Numbered from the stretch's first letter, positions 17,490-27,166 are shown. The stretch: DNA of 64,000 bases from an uncultured Odoribacter sp. (GCA_944321165.1 CALUKE010000001.1:310001-374000); one strand, 5' to 3'. Made by a program: numbers and translations. Notes: generated by a model from the sequence alone, not told the origin.

Positions 17490-20315
17490 TTAAAAATTAA
17501 TCTTAAAACCGACATTCAATTTCGGACCGTAATACTCTGCCTGCATGGTCAAATCTTTCGATCCCTGATAATAACGTAAAGGCTGATTCAAAAGATTATT
17601 GGCTTCGGCATAAAAAGTGTAATGTTTTGCAAAAGTATAACTGGCATTCAGATCCAGGTAGTTGACCCGATCATAATAACGATCCTCGGAAGGAGTATCC
17701 CCAAACTCATCGATAAAATCGCCGGCAAAATTGTAGGATAACCGAAGATTCAAGCCTTTTCTTTCAAAATACAGGGACACATTCGCAATGTGTTCCGGAG
17801 ATCCGGGCATCGGCAATTTCTCTTCTTCCAGTTTATTTCCTTCATTGTCCTCACGCTCCAATTCAAAATCCGTAATCCGGGAATGAGTATAGGTATAATT
17901 GGCATACAATCCGAAATAACGAAGAGCCGGAGAAATAAACCCGAAATCCCGCTGCCAAGCCAGCTCAACGCCCAATAAATCGGCCTTTCCCCCATTCACC
18001 GGCTGGGTAATCTTATCATAGGTGCTTCCCTGATAAGGGGTATCGGTCCAACGTTGATTGACAATAAAATCATTGACCCGCTTGTAATAAACTCCACCGG
18101 AAACCATCCCGAAAGTCGGGAAGAAATACTCTGCACTGAAATCGATATTATGCGACAATGTAGCCTTCAATTCAGGATTACCCAAAGAAACCTCCCCTTT
18201 TTCACGTTCAATCTCAACATGAGGCACCAGATCGTAATATTTAGGCCGGGCAATGGTGTTGGTATAAGACAGACGCAGAATCGTGGCCTGATTGACATCG
18301 TATTTGAACAAAACAGAAGGCAATACATTCAAATAGTGATCGGTAATTTCCGGTGTATCCGTCAAAGTGGGATCACCCTCCTCCGGAATATCCAGCTGTT
18401 TTCCCTGGTATTTCAAATGCGTATTTTCCAGGCGAACCCCTACCATCAAATTCAATTTCCGGGTAATATTCTGATCATAACGCACATACCCGGCCGAAAC
18501 CGTTTCGTTCGCATTAAAAATAGCTGCCAATTCTTCCAGATTTTCCTCCTTCTCGAACAGACTGTTGTTATTCAGATCCAATCCGCCCAGATATTCTTTC
18601 GTCACAAAACTACCCACCCGATAATCTCCCGCATAAAAATCAGAGCGCGTCTGGTCTTTCAATGCAGCAAAACTGGCGGCATCAAACTCATCACTCAAGG
18701 GTTCATAATCATAGAATTCCAGATCCCGTTTTTTTTCTTTGGCTATCACCTTTGCCCCGAACTTCAAGTTGGCCGTCGACATGCCAAGCCGTAGAGGCAC
18801 TTGCCAGTTAATACTCCCCTTAAAATCGGATTCTTTGATATCTTCCTGCTGTTCGGTCAGTTCATCCAGTTCATATCCGGGTCCCAACACCAAATCTGAG
18901 GGATTTTTGGCATACATGTACGGTTTACGAAGATCCGACAAATCCGGTGTAAATTCAATCGGAATCACGACATCTTCCCCGTCGATTTCCTCTTCACGGG
19001 CCAACTTATAAGCGATATAGCGCTCATTCGGACGTTCCTCACTCGCCCGGGCATACGACAGATTCCAATTGAACAAAGTCGTCCGGAACAAATGTTCCCC
19101 ACTCAAAGCAAAATCCATGGTCTGCTGCAATTCCAGGCGGGCATTCTTATTGTCCGGCGTACCACCTTTGGTCTGGTAAACCACTTCTTCTGCTCCGCCA
19201 TTCTCATCCAGATCCTTCAGACTCAGACGATAACGATTTTCCCAGTCTTTCCGGCGATTGAAGATCCCTTTGAAATCAATCCGGTGATTTTGACTGAATT
19301 TATAACCCAAAGAAGCGGAATAGCTCTGTCGTTCACGCTGTACAAAATACTGGCGAATCTCATAGTTTGTAACGTAAGGTTTCCCTGCATCGTCCCATTT
19401 CCACTCAAACTCGGTATTGTCGGAACCGATCGGATTGTTCTGGTAAGAAGCAGATAAAATCAGTCCCAGGCGATCATTGAAATAATTATCTCCGAAAGTC
19501 AGCGCCGCATTTGCCTGCATCCGATCGGAGATAAAATTCCAACCGGTTCCGACGGTAGCATTCAACATCCGTTTCACAGGTGCACTCTTTGTCACCAGAT
19601 TGACAGAACCACCAATAGCATCGGCATCCATATCCGAAGTGATCACCTTATTCACCACAATCGTCTGAATCATATCAGCCGGAATCAGGTCGAGCTGAAC
19701 ATTCCGGATATCTCCTTCTGCCGACGGCAACCGGTTGCCGTTGATTGTCACCGAACTGAAATCAGGAGAAGTACCCCGAATCTGTCCGAAACGCGCTTCC
19801 CCCTGGTCATACTGCACATTGATCCCGGAAATTCGTTTCAAGGCATCTCCGATATTCGCATCGGGAAAACGTCCCACCTGATCGGCTGAAACCACATTCC
19901 GCAAGTTCAGACTGTTCTTCTGATAATTCATGGCCCGCTGATATCCCTGGAAAGTACCACCGACCTCCACCTCGCTCAACTGTTTCGTATCGGCCTTTAA
20001 AACAATGTTCTTTTCCGTGGTCTTTCCGGCCAGAACCGTTACCTCGAATGTTTCGGTTTTATATCCTACATAGCTGACCACCACATGATAAGTCCCTGCC
20101 GGGATTTTGGGTAAAAGATAAAAACCGTTCACATCGCTCACCACGCCATTCTTCGTTTCTTCCAGATATACCGTCGCACCCGGTAAGGTTTGCTGGGAAG
20201 CATCGCTGATTCTCCCTCTTAACACACCATTTCCTTCTTGCCCGATTCCTTGAAAAGAAATCAGATTTAAAATTCCTGTCAAAGCAAAAAGTAATAATAA
20301 TTTCATGCAATTCAT
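17490..20315 (-). CDS. TonB-dependent outer-membrane receptor
   Basis: 941 residues. A signal peptide (an alternative start three codons in gives the cleaner MKLLLLFAL n-region) is followed by a carboxypeptidase-regulatory-like beta-sandwich (about 30-110, VSDVNGFYLLPKIPAGTYHV). The plug (about 130-250) has FPDANIGDALKRISGINV, IRGTSPDFSSVTINGNRLP and DADAIGGSVNLVTK. The rest is a 22-strand barrel ending in a terminal Phe. The DADAIGG plug resembles the non-Sus receptors, and no SusD partner is present. It is followed by a secreted phosphatase (16 bp), suggesting uptake of a phosphorylated compound or phosphate-linked ligand. The ligand is not established. Confidence 0.93.
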   Translation of the reverse strand: MNCMKLLLLFALTGILNLISFQGIGQEGNGVLRGRISDASQQTLPGATVYLEETKNGVVSDVNGFYLLPKIPAGTYHVVVSYVGYKTETFEVTVLAGKTTEKNIVLKADTKQLSEVEVGGTFQGYQRAMNYQKNSLNLRNVVSADQVGRFPDANIGDALKRISGINVQYDQGEARFGQIRGTSPDFSSVTINGNRLPSAEGDIRNVQLDLIPADMIQTIVVNKVITSDMDADAIGGSVNLVTKSAPVKRMLNATVGTGWNFISDRMQANAALTFGDNYFNDRLGLILSASYQNNPIGSDNTEFEWKWDDAGKPYVTNYEIRQYFVQRERQSYSASLGYKFSQNHRIDFKGIFNRRKDWENRYRLSLKDLDENGGAEEVVYQTKGGTPDNKNARLELQQTMDFALSGEHLFRTTLFNWNLSYARASEERPNERYIAYKLAREEEIDGEDVVIPIEFTPDLSDLRKPYMYAKNPSDLVLGPGYELDELTEQQEDIKESDFKGSINWQVPLRLGMSTANLKFGAKVIAKEKKRDLEFYDYEPLSDEFDAASFAALKDQTRSDFYAGDYRVGSFVTKEYLGGLDLNNNSLFEKEENLEELAAIFNANETVSAGYVRYDQNITRKLNLMVGVRLENTHLKYQGKQLDIPEEGDPTLTDTPEITDHYLNVLPSVLFKYDVNQATILRLSYTNTIARPKYYDLVPHVEIEREKGEVSLGNPELKATLSHNIDFSAEYFFPTFGMVSGGVYYKRVNDFIVNQRWTDTPYQGSTYDKITQPVNGGKADLLGVELAWQRDFGFISPALRYFGLYANYTYTHSRITDFELEREDNEGNKLEEEKLPMPGSPEHIANVSLYFERKGLNLRLSYNFAGDFIDEFGDTPSEDRYYDRVNYLDLNASYTFAKHYTFYAEANNLLNQPLRYYQGSKDLTMQAEYYGPKLNVGFKINF

Positions 20316-20430
20316 TCGTACAAAAATTAAAGTTGATTATTTTCGGATGCAAAAAAATAGAAAGAATGTTACAAAAATATTTAACACATGTGACGATTTC
20401 GTGAATGCAAGTTCAACCGATTAAAAACAA

Positions 20431-21078
20431 ATGATCATGGCACCCCAAATCTCTGCACAAGAAAAAGAAAATCGGGCCTCCATCCGGAAAACAATCAAAA
20501 ATATAAAGCAAAACATCACGGTCTGCAAACGCCTGATTCCCCAACGTCCCAACACCTACATCGCCAAAATAGCCGGACTTTTGTACGATTTGGGCTATCT
20601 CTATTGGATGCACCTGGACGATATGGCATCTGCTGAAAAAATGTTTCTCCAGGCCCTGGAATATTTTGAAAAATACCGGGGCCAAAAGAAAGAAATGGTT
20701 TCCCTCAAAATAAAAACCATGGAATATTTAGTCCGCATATACAACCGGACCGACCGTCTGGAATTGTCCGAACAAATGTTGTTGCGGATACTGGAACAAC
20801 AACGGCAACTGGCTCAAAAATGCTGGTGGATTTATCTGGAAAATGTGGCCATCACCCAGTGGCAGCTGGGCAATTTGTACGTCGACATGGAACGCTTTCA
20901 GGAAGCAGAACAGATGTATCTGACAGCACTGGAAACAAGAACCGAGTTCGAAGACGAAGATCCCGACCGGTATCGGCCGGCAACCGCACAATGCCAAAGA
21001 AGCCTGGGCAGGCTCTACGAATTTTATCTGCATGATCCCGTCCGGGCAGCAACTTACTACCGGTTGGCAGAGCAATAA
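20431..21078 (+). CDS. Tetratricopeptide-repeat protein, unknown role
   Basis: 215 residues without signal peptide, so cytoplasmic. The middle has three TPR-like helix pairs: IAGLLYDLGYLYWMHLDDMA then AEKMFLQALEYF, the ITQWQLGNLYVDMERFQEA unit, and LGRLYEFYLHDPVRAATYYR at the end. The first 35 residues are basic. TPR arrays usually mediate protein contacts. Nothing around it (TonB-dependent receptor divergent upstream, epimerase-like gene convergent downstream) suggests a partner. A second ATG two codons downstream could be the start. Confidence 0.75.
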   Translation: MIMAPQISAQEKENRASIRKTIKNIKQNITVCKRLIPQRPNTYIAKIAGLLYDLGYLYWMHLDDMASAEKMFLQALEYFEKYRGQKKEMVSLKIKTMEYLVRIYNRTDRLELSEQMLLRILEQQRQLAQKCWWIYLENVAITQWQLGNLYVDMERFQEAEQMYLTALETRTEFEDEDPDRYRPATAQCQRSLGRLYEFYLHDPVRAATYYRLAEQ

Positions 21079-21299
21079 AGCAATGGGAAAGCCAAGCGTC
21101 TTAACTGATCGATTTCTGGTCGGTATTGGGTTGCTCTTTTTTCTCTATGATTAACCGTGGAGAACATTCATACAATTATAGAAATTATATTTCTCTATAA
21201 ATACACTTCGCGCAACCGCTCTTGCCAAACGGATAGGTATAACTCCAAAGGCCAAAAAACGAATTGATTTTTCTGGAAGAAGCTTTCCTGCCAACAGAT
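21079..21299. other. Convergent intergenic region with an AT-rich hairpin
   Basis: No sizeable gene. A near-perfect hairpin lies at 21176-21200 (TTATAGAAAT, 3-base loop, ATTTCTcTATAA). Short open frames exist on both strands, including 23 codons at 21083-21154 (+) with a hydrophobic end, but none has a recognisable promoter. The region may be a dispersed intergenic element, see findings. Confidence 0.4.
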
Positions 21300-22157
21300 T
21301 CAGCCACGTTTAGAACCTTCCTGTAAATCTCTCGCCGTCATACATTGAAAACAAAACCCGGCCTCTATCAAACGAGCAGGTTTTACCCATTGTCCCTGTG
21401 TCAACAAAACAGCCCTTTCACCCAAAAACAGATGCCAGATCCAGGAGGGAACTTTTATTTTCCACACATACGGCATATGCTCTGTCATGGCTGTCAAAAA
21501 ACCGACTAAAGAAATCTGTCCGGGTACAACACAATTGAAAATTCCAGTCCATTCCGGACGTTCAATCATAAAAATCATCACGTTCATTAAATCTTGCAGT
21601 CCGATCCAAGCCAACCCCTGATTACCGGAAGAGGGTAAAACCATCAAATGCCTTTTCAGCAAACGATTCCACAAAGCCAATACTCCTCCATCCGGCGACA
21701 TCACCAATCCAAAGCGCAATATCACCCGCCGAACCGTCGGCCGCAACTTCCAGACTTCAGACTCCCAAGCTTCACATAAATCGGGCAAAAATCCCTCGCC
21801 TTTTACACCGTTCCATTCATCCTGACAACCGACAGAAGAGTAATAGCCTACTGCGGAAGCCGAAATAAACAGCTTTGCCCGGGAACTCCGATTGACAGCT
21901 TCCACCAGTTTTCGGGTAGGAATCAAACGGCTTTCATATAAAACCCGACGATATCGCCGTGTCCAACGACGGTTAACAGATGCCCCAGCCAAATTAATAA
22001 CCACCTCTGCCTCTTCTACCAGATCATTCAAATGCTCTTCTGCTCCTGCCCGGAAATACTCTCGTCCGACAGCAGCTACCTCATATCCACAAGCCGTCAG
22101 GAAAGTCCGTAAATGCGAACCGATAAACCCAGTCGCGCCACTCATTATTATCTTCAT
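21300..22157 (-). CDS. TIGR01777-family NAD(P)-dependent epimerase-like protein
   Basis: 285 residues. A Rossmann nucleotide-binding loop GATGFIGSHL opens the protein. VINLAGASVN, ISASAVGYY and RFGLVMSPDGG are the marks of the TIGR01777 (YfcH-like) branch of extended short-chain dehydrogenases. The C-terminal ARLIEAGFCFQ segment is the usual end of the family, though this copy stops slightly early (typical 295-300). The substrate of the family is not known. It is divergent from the MFS gene downstream on the map, with a 130-bp gap from its start to the 22288 frame. Confidence 0.87.
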   Translation of the reverse strand: MKIIMSGATGFIGSHLRTFLTACGYEVAAVGREYFRAGAEEHLNDLVEEAEVVINLAGASVNRRWTRRYRRVLYESRLIPTRKLVEAVNRSSRAKLFISASAVGYYSSVGCQDEWNGVKGEGFLPDLCEAWESEVWKLRPTVRRVILRFGLVMSPDGGVLALWNRLLKRHLMVLPSSGNQGLAWIGLQDLMNVMIFMIERPEWTGIFNCVVPGQISLVGFLTAMTEHMPYVWKIKVPSWIWHLFLGERAVLLTQGQWVKPARLIEAGFCFQCMTARDLQEGSKRG

Positions 22158-22246
22158 CCGCTCAATTAGTCAAATTTCCATATTTACGTATCCTGCCCAA
22201 AATATGTTTAACATTCATGTGTCATCACAGTATTTAACTTCATTTT

Positions 22247-22278
22247 ATTGGAATTCACAAACAGAGCATATAATTTTG
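22247..22278 (+). promoter_or_regulatory. Promoter of the MFS transporter gene
   Basis: ATTG (22247-22250), 20 bp, TAATTTTG (22271-22278). Transcription would begin near 22285, too late for the ATG at 22288 to have a leader, so the ATG at 22342 is the better start. Confidence 0.65.
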
Positions 22279-22341
22279 CAGCATTGAATGACCCTCGTAC
22301 AGCCGTTCAAAAGAAATCAATACTTATATTGCGGCTTTCAA

Positions 22342-23547
22342 ATGAATACACCTATTGATCAAATAAAGAGAGAGAATCGAAGAGATTCAATTATTTCAAT
22401 TTGTGTTTTTTTATCCGGATTTTCCTGTTTTGCACAGTTGTATTATTTTCAACCGTTATTACCCGATCTGGCCCGGGAATTCTCTCTCTCAGCCAGTCAG
22501 AGCAGTTTTGCCGTCTCTTTCTCAACCCTGGGAATGGTATTCGGACTTTTTACGACCATGTTCATTGCCGATCAAATCTCTCGCAAAAAGCTGATCAGCA
22601 TCGGTTTATTGAGTTCTTCCATCTTTTCTGTAGCAGCTTCTTTTTCTCCGACGTTCATTCCTTTAATCTTATTAAGTGCAGCTAAAGGATTTTTATTGTC
22701 AGGAGCGACTTCAGTATCCATGGCTTATATTTCAGAGGAAGTATCTTCCCACAATAAGGGAAAAATCATCGGACTGTATATTGCCGGCAATGCGTTGGGT
22801 GGAATGGCAGGGCGAGTTCTCTCTTCCTGGATCGGAGCTCTCTATACCTGGCGGATCGCATCAGTCAGCATCGGCATGATCTGCGCGTTGTTTGCATTGC
22901 TATTTTTGATCTTCAGTCCACGATCCACCCATTTCACGCCCCGGAAAGAGAGTTTTCACACACTCATCATCAGCAATCTGCAACTCATCACCTCCCGCAC
23001 TCTGCTTCCTTTTTACCTGACAGGAGGATTGATCTTAGGTGTTTTTGTCAGTCTCTACAATTACCTGGGTTTCTTTTTGACAGAACCTCCGTTCAATTTT
23101 CCGGAACATTACATCCACTACATTTACCTGATGTATGTATTCGGAATATTCGGTTCCATTGCTACGGCCTGGCTTACCCGCATCTTCGACCATTTCAAGA
23201 TTCTGATGAGTATGTTCCTGGTTTCTGTTGTCGCCATACTGCTATTGTATATTTCCAATTTCTGGATTGTCACGTTGGGACTGGCAGTCTTTACCTTTAA
23301 CTTTTTTGTCGTCCATGTATTGTGCAACCGCATCGTCAGTGAATACAATCTGGCCAAACGCTCGGTGACCATTTCCATTTACCTTTTAACCTACTATCTG
23401 GGATCCAGTCTATTGGGATGGGGAACCGGAGTTATTCTCGATCTCTGGGGATGGCCCTGTTTTTTGGGAAGCCTGATCCTGATCCTACTGCTCAACTATG
23501 TCATTGTCATCGGAGGAGTCCGGCGAATGAAGACAGAACGTGCCTAA
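22342..23547 (+). CDS. MFS transporter, YnfM-like
   Basis: 401 residues from the ATG at 22342, chosen because the promoter at 22247-22278 lies immediately before the earlier ATG at 22288. Twelve hydrophobic segments are visible. The loop between helices 2 and 3 reads ADQISRKKLI, the MFS motif A region, and the start (YYFQPLLPDLAREFSLSASQ) matches the YnfM/arabinose-efflux-like group of drug-proton antiporters. The substrate is unknown. It converges on the MATE gene and the two overlap by 4 bp at their stops. Confidence 0.87.
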   Translation: MNTPIDQIKRENRRDSIISICVFLSGFSCFAQLYYFQPLLPDLAREFSLSASQSSFAVSFSTLGMVFGLFTTMFIADQISRKKLISIGLLSSSIFSVAASFSPTFIPLILLSAAKGFLLSGATSVSMAYISEEVSSHNKGKIIGLYIAGNALGGMAGRVLSSWIGALYTWRIASVSIGMICALFALLFLIFSPRSTHFTPRKESFHTLIISNLQLITSRTLLPFYLTGGLILGVFVSLYNYLGFFLTEPPFNFPEHYIHYIYLMYVFGIFGSIATAWLTRIFDHFKILMSMFLVSVVAILLLYISNFWIVTLGLAVFTFNFFVVHVLCNRIVSEYNLAKRSVTISIYLLTYYLGSSLLGWGTGVILDLWGWPCFLGSLILILLLNYVIVIGGVRRMKTERA

Positions 23548-24866
23548 TTGCAGGAAGCCGACACTTTTTCCAGATATGCCGACGTAAAAATCCGGCGTCC
23601 CCAAAGCGTTTGCATGCCCCCCCGGAGAGCCAGGTAAACCAGAAAAGCCAACCACAAAATATGATTGTCGGTAGCTCCGGAAAAGAGATAGTATATTAAG
23701 AAAAAGGCTCCGGAAGCCACCGCCATGGCCCAAAGCATCTCCCGGGTAGCCGTTGCCCCAATCAAAATGCCATCCCACAGAAAGGCCCCGAACCCGACCA
23801 GAGGAACTGCCAAAACCCAATAGAAATAGTCTCCGGCCACCTGAATCACCTGAGGTTCATTGGTCAACAATCCCAGGAAATTCTGTCCACCGATGCCGTA
23901 CAACAATGTAAACAGCAAAGCCATACCGATCCCCCAGCCGAACAGATTGCGCACAGCCCATCGTAACTGCCGAAGATGACAGGCACCGATATAACGACCG
24001 GTCAATGCTTCCGCCGCATAGGCAAACCCATCCATGATATAGGAGAAAAGCGTGAAAAGCTGCATCAACAAGGTATTTACGGCCAATATCGTATCCCCCT
24101 GCCGGGCTCCCGTCGAAGTAAAAAAGGTAGTCACGGCTATGAGACAAAGCGTCCGCAGAAAAATGTCCCGATTGACGGCAAAAAAGCGACGCATGGCACT
24201 CCATTGCAAACTGTTTCTCCAGACAATCCGGGTACGCAGATGCCCATAACGCCGCCACCACAAAAGCACGGCCATCGTCAGGCCCGACCATTCCGCCACG
24301 ACCGTCCCCAAGGCGACCCCCTCGACCTTCATCCCCAACACAAACACGAAACAAAGACTGCACAGTATGTTGATCACATTGACCGCAATGGCAATATACA
24401 TCGGATAGCGGGAATTCTGCATACCGATAAACCACCCCTTAAAGCCATACATGATCAAAACGGCTGGAGCTCCCCACACGCATACCCGAAAATAAGTCAC
24501 GGCATACTGTTCCACCTCCGGACTGGTATCCAGCAGATAAAAAGCCAAACGTTCCACCGGATACTGACAAATCAAAATCAGGGACGCAAATACCAGACCG
24601 ACCATCGTGGCCTGCACCAATACCTTCACTTCAGCACTGGCATCTTTCCGACCGTAAGCCTGAGATGTCAGACCGCTGGTCCCCATCCGCAGAAAACCGA
24701 AATTCCAATACAGGATATTGAACAGCAAACCTCCGACCGCAATTGCTCCGATATAGGCAGCCGCACCGAGGTGTCCAACGATGGTCACATCCACCAACCC
24801 CAACAAGGGAACGGTAATATTGGAAACGATGGAAGGAACAGCCAATCGTAAAATCCGTCGGTTCAT
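23544..24866 (-). CDS. MATE-family efflux transporter (DinF-like)
   Basis: 440 residues from the ATG at 24866 (MNRRILRLAVPSIVSN is the standard start of the DinF branch). An ATG six codons upstream would overlap the preceding gene by 14 bp. Twelve membrane segments are present, with the hallmark PLLGLVDVTIVGHLG in helix 1 and a second homologous half. These proteins export cationic compounds or flavin-like metabolites using sodium or proton gradients. The gap to the clostripain-like gene upstream is 4 bp, so the two are co-transcribed although no functional link is evident. Confidence 0.9.
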   Translation of the reverse strand: MNRRILRLAVPSIVSNITVPLLGLVDVTIVGHLGAAAYIGAIAVGGLLFNILYWNFGFLRMGTSGLTSQAYGRKDASAEVKVLVQATMVGLVFASLILICQYPVERLAFYLLDTSPEVEQYAVTYFRVCVWGAPAVLIMYGFKGWFIGMQNSRYPMYIAIAVNVINILCSLCFVFVLGMKVEGVALGTVVAEWSGLTMAVLLWWRRYGHLRTRIVWRNSLQWSAMRRFFAVNRDIFLRTLCLIAVTTFFTSTGARQGDTILAVNTLLMQLFTLFSYIMDGFAYAAEALTGRYIGACHLRQLRWAVRNLFGWGIGMALLFTLLYGIGGQNFLGLLTNEPQVIQVAGDYFYWVLAVPLVGFGAFLWDGILIGATATREMLWAMAVASGAFFLIYYLFSGATDNHILWLAFLVYLALRGGMQTLWGRRIFTSAYLEKVSASCN

Positions 24867-24870
24867 CCCA

Positions 24871-26040
24871 TCATTGATTCTCATATATGGCCTTACTCCA
24901 ATCTAAAGTTGAATAATAAGCATTCATCACACTCCATTGAGGAAATGGAATATAGGAACTGAGTCCGCTGAATTTGTCGGCAGGAACGTCTTCTCCGAAC
25001 AGCTGTTCGGTAGCAGCCTTATAAATTACCGTTTTATCCAATTGCTGCTTAAAAGAAGCATACTCACTTTCCGTCACCATATTTCGGATATAATCACCGA
25101 AATCAAAAAATACCTTCGGTAATCCCCCCTGACTCAGAGGATAACGCCACGCCTGTACATAGTCGGTCTTTCCGGACAACAAGGTACGCACCTGTTTCGC
25201 CAACGGTTCCAGTTCACTGGTATTCACCAAACTGACAGTCGCAGAACGCCAGGTACCTCCATTGGCATGCTCGTTATAATAATTGTAAAAACAACGACAA
25301 ATCTGCTTCAAATCCTCCTCTTCCCCCCATAACAAAGGAAGGATCTCCTCATAAGGGAACCCATCAGAAATCACTTCTGCCGGAGAAGCGATCATATAGT
25401 CGGTCTTGTTCCGAAATTCATAAGCCACCTCGATCGCTCCCATAAAACAGACATCCCAAAGAATGTAACTGAAATGCCCGGGCAATAATTCCGCCATTTC
25501 CTGAATATCCATATAAGTCGACGTCCCGCCCGTACCGGGATGATTGTCGATGGCAAAATATTTCGTACGGGGCATCTCAAGCGAAGGTACTCGCATGGAA
25601 TAAGCCCCCGGGAAAGTATATTCGGAAGGAATCCAGCTCAGTCCATGCGACCACAACAACAAACCGTAAGAAGAGGCCGGATATTTCTGCTGAACGGTTC
25701 TCACCACCCGGGCCAGTACCTCCGGCGAAGCCGAATCCTCTTCGCCATAGGTTTCCAGGGTATCGATACGTCCTCCTTTCTGAATCGTCAATAGCCGAGG
25801 CACATCGTACCTTGGATCAATATAGACCACCAGACGTCCGGATATCTGACTCATCCCTCTTTGAATCGCCCGGATATTACTTTTAGCATCCCCATCCAGA
25901 TCGTTATCAGCAGCCATATATATCAACACCGTACGTCCATCATATTCAGAATCGACATGTTCAGAATGGCAGGCAGAAAAGAGCAGAACACAAACCACAC
26001 ACACCGCATAAAAGATTTTACAACATCCCATATATATCAT
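24871..26040 (-). CDS. Clostripain-family (C11) cysteine peptidase lipoprotein
   Basis: 389 residues from the ATG at 26040. ATGs at 26103 and 26031 are alternatives. The lipobox LFSAC anchors the mature protein. Peptidase family C11 signatures are intact: LLLWSHGLSW supplies the catalytic histidine and ILWDVCFMGAIEVAYE the catalytic cysteine. The sequence opens with TVLIYMAADNDLD, also typical. Family members cleave after basic residues and several in Bacteroidales are surface or periplasmic virulence or fitness proteases. There is no pro-peptide linker that I can identify. The gene is followed at 4 bp by the MATE gene. Confidence 0.88.
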   Translation of the reverse strand: MIYMGCCKIFYAVCVVCVLLFSACHSEHVDSEYDGRTVLIYMAADNDLDGDAKSNIRAIQRGMSQISGRLVVYIDPRYDVPRLLTIQKGGRIDTLETYGEEDSASPEVLARVVRTVQQKYPASSYGLLLWSHGLSWIPSEYTFPGAYSMRVPSLEMPRTKYFAIDNHPGTGGTSTYMDIQEMAELLPGHFSYILWDVCFMGAIEVAYEFRNKTDYMIASPAEVISDGFPYEEILPLLWGEEEDLKQICRCFYNYYNEHANGGTWRSATVSLVNTSELEPLAKQVRTLLSGKTDYVQAWRYPLSQGGLPKVFFDFGDYIRNMVTESEYASFKQQLDKTVIYKAATEQLFGEDVPADKFSGLSSYIPFPQWSVMNAYYSTLDWSKAIYENQ

Positions 26041-26103
26041 TTTTATGTCAAAAGCAATTTCATTATTTTGGGGGTGAAGATACAAAAAAATAGGATAAAG
26101 CAT

Positions 26104-26111
26104 TATATTTG
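26104..26111 (+). promoter_or_regulatory. Possible promoter -7 box for the GlsB-like gene
   Basis: TATATTTG matches TAnnTTTG, with about 70 bases of leader before the ATG at 26190. The leader contains CAGGT...ACCTG (26133-26137, 26148-26152) and the palindrome ATATCGATAT (26153-26162). The -33 box is not convincing. Confidence 0.45.
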
Positions 26112-26189
26112 CCGATTAGAATCTATCGAAGCCAGGTGACAAAACATACCTGATATCGATATTGTATTATATTTTCAAATCGTAAAAAA

Positions 26190-27149
26190 ATGCAACCAGT
26201 CATTTACCCTGTTGAAAAAAAGAAACTCCTGGCCGAACTGACCGAAGAACATTTCATGCGGAAGACCAATAAAGCCGGGAATGAAATATATACTTTCGAT
26301 GCTTTTTCTGCCCCGAATCTAATGCAGGAAGTCGGCCGAATCCGAGAACTGACTTTCCGCAGCGCCGGAGGAGGCACCGGAAAAGAAATCGATATCGATG
26401 AATTCGATATCGATCGTCAAACCCCTTATCAGCAATTGATTGTTTGGGATCCCAAAGAACAGGAAATCATCGGAGGTTACCGTTATATTCTCTGCGATCA
26501 TCTGGCTTTAAATGCCGCCGGCGAACCCAACCTGGCCACGACGGAACTTTTCCGTTTTTCAGAGCGTTTCAAAAACGATTACCTACCTAAAATGATCGAA
26601 TTAGGCCGCTCATTCGTCCATCCAATGTACCAGTCCACCCGCATGGGACGAAAATCCGTTTTTGCCTTGGACAATCTCTGGGACGGACTGGGAGCATTAA
26701 CCGTCGATCATCCCGAAATAGAATACTTTTTCGGGAAAGTAACCATGTATACCAGTTTCAATATCCAGGCCCGAAATATGCTTCTTTATTTTATCAACAA
26801 ATATTTCAAGGACCGGGAAAAACTGGTAGAACCGATTCATCCCCTGGACATTCAGATCGATGAAGCTCAGATGCGACGGATATTCACCGGTAACAGTTAC
26901 GAAGAAGATTATAAAATCCTGTCGCATTATGTCCGGGAATTGGGAGAAAATATTCCCCCGCTTGTCAATGCCTACATGAGTCTGTCACCTTCGATGAAAA
27001 TGTTCGGGACTGCTATCAATCCGGGTTTCGGAGGAGTCGAGGAATCCGCCATTCTGATCAAGATTGCAGATGTCTACGAAGCCAAAAAGAAACGGCATAT
27101 TGCCACTTACATTCCCCGTATTCTCGGCAGACTGACTGGAAAGAAATAA
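26190..27149 (+). CDS. glsB: GlsB-like N-acyltransferase (hemolysin-like GNAT, glycine-lipid synthesis)
   Basis: 319 residues. Belongs to the GNAT group annotated as hemolysin or N-acyl amino acid synthase. Marks are VGRIRELTFRSAGGGTG, EFDIDRQTPYQQLIVWD, IIGGYRYILCD and IELGRSFVHPMYQ. In Bacteroides thetaiotaomicron the corresponding enzyme GlsB condenses a 3-hydroxy-acyl-ACP with glycine, the first step to glycine (and flavolipin-type) lipids of the outer membrane. That gene is normally beside glsA; here the GlsA-like gene is at 13783-14613. The C-terminal 100 residues form a helical extension. Stand-alone gene, ending in a shared terminator with pdxA. Confidence 0.82.
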   Translation: MQPVIYPVEKKKLLAELTEEHFMRKTNKAGNEIYTFDAFSAPNLMQEVGRIRELTFRSAGGGTGKEIDIDEFDIDRQTPYQQLIVWDPKEQEIIGGYRYILCDHLALNAAGEPNLATTELFRFSERFKNDYLPKMIELGRSFVHPMYQSTRMGRKSVFALDNLWDGLGALTVDHPEIEYFFGKVTMYTSFNIQARNMLLYFINKYFKDREKLVEPIHPLDIQIDEAQMRRIFTGNSYEEDYKILSHYVRELGENIPPLVNAYMSLSPSMKMFGTAINPGFGGVEESAILIKIADVYEAKKKRHIATYIPRILGRLTGKK

Positions 27150-27166
27150 AAATGAATTCATCAAAA

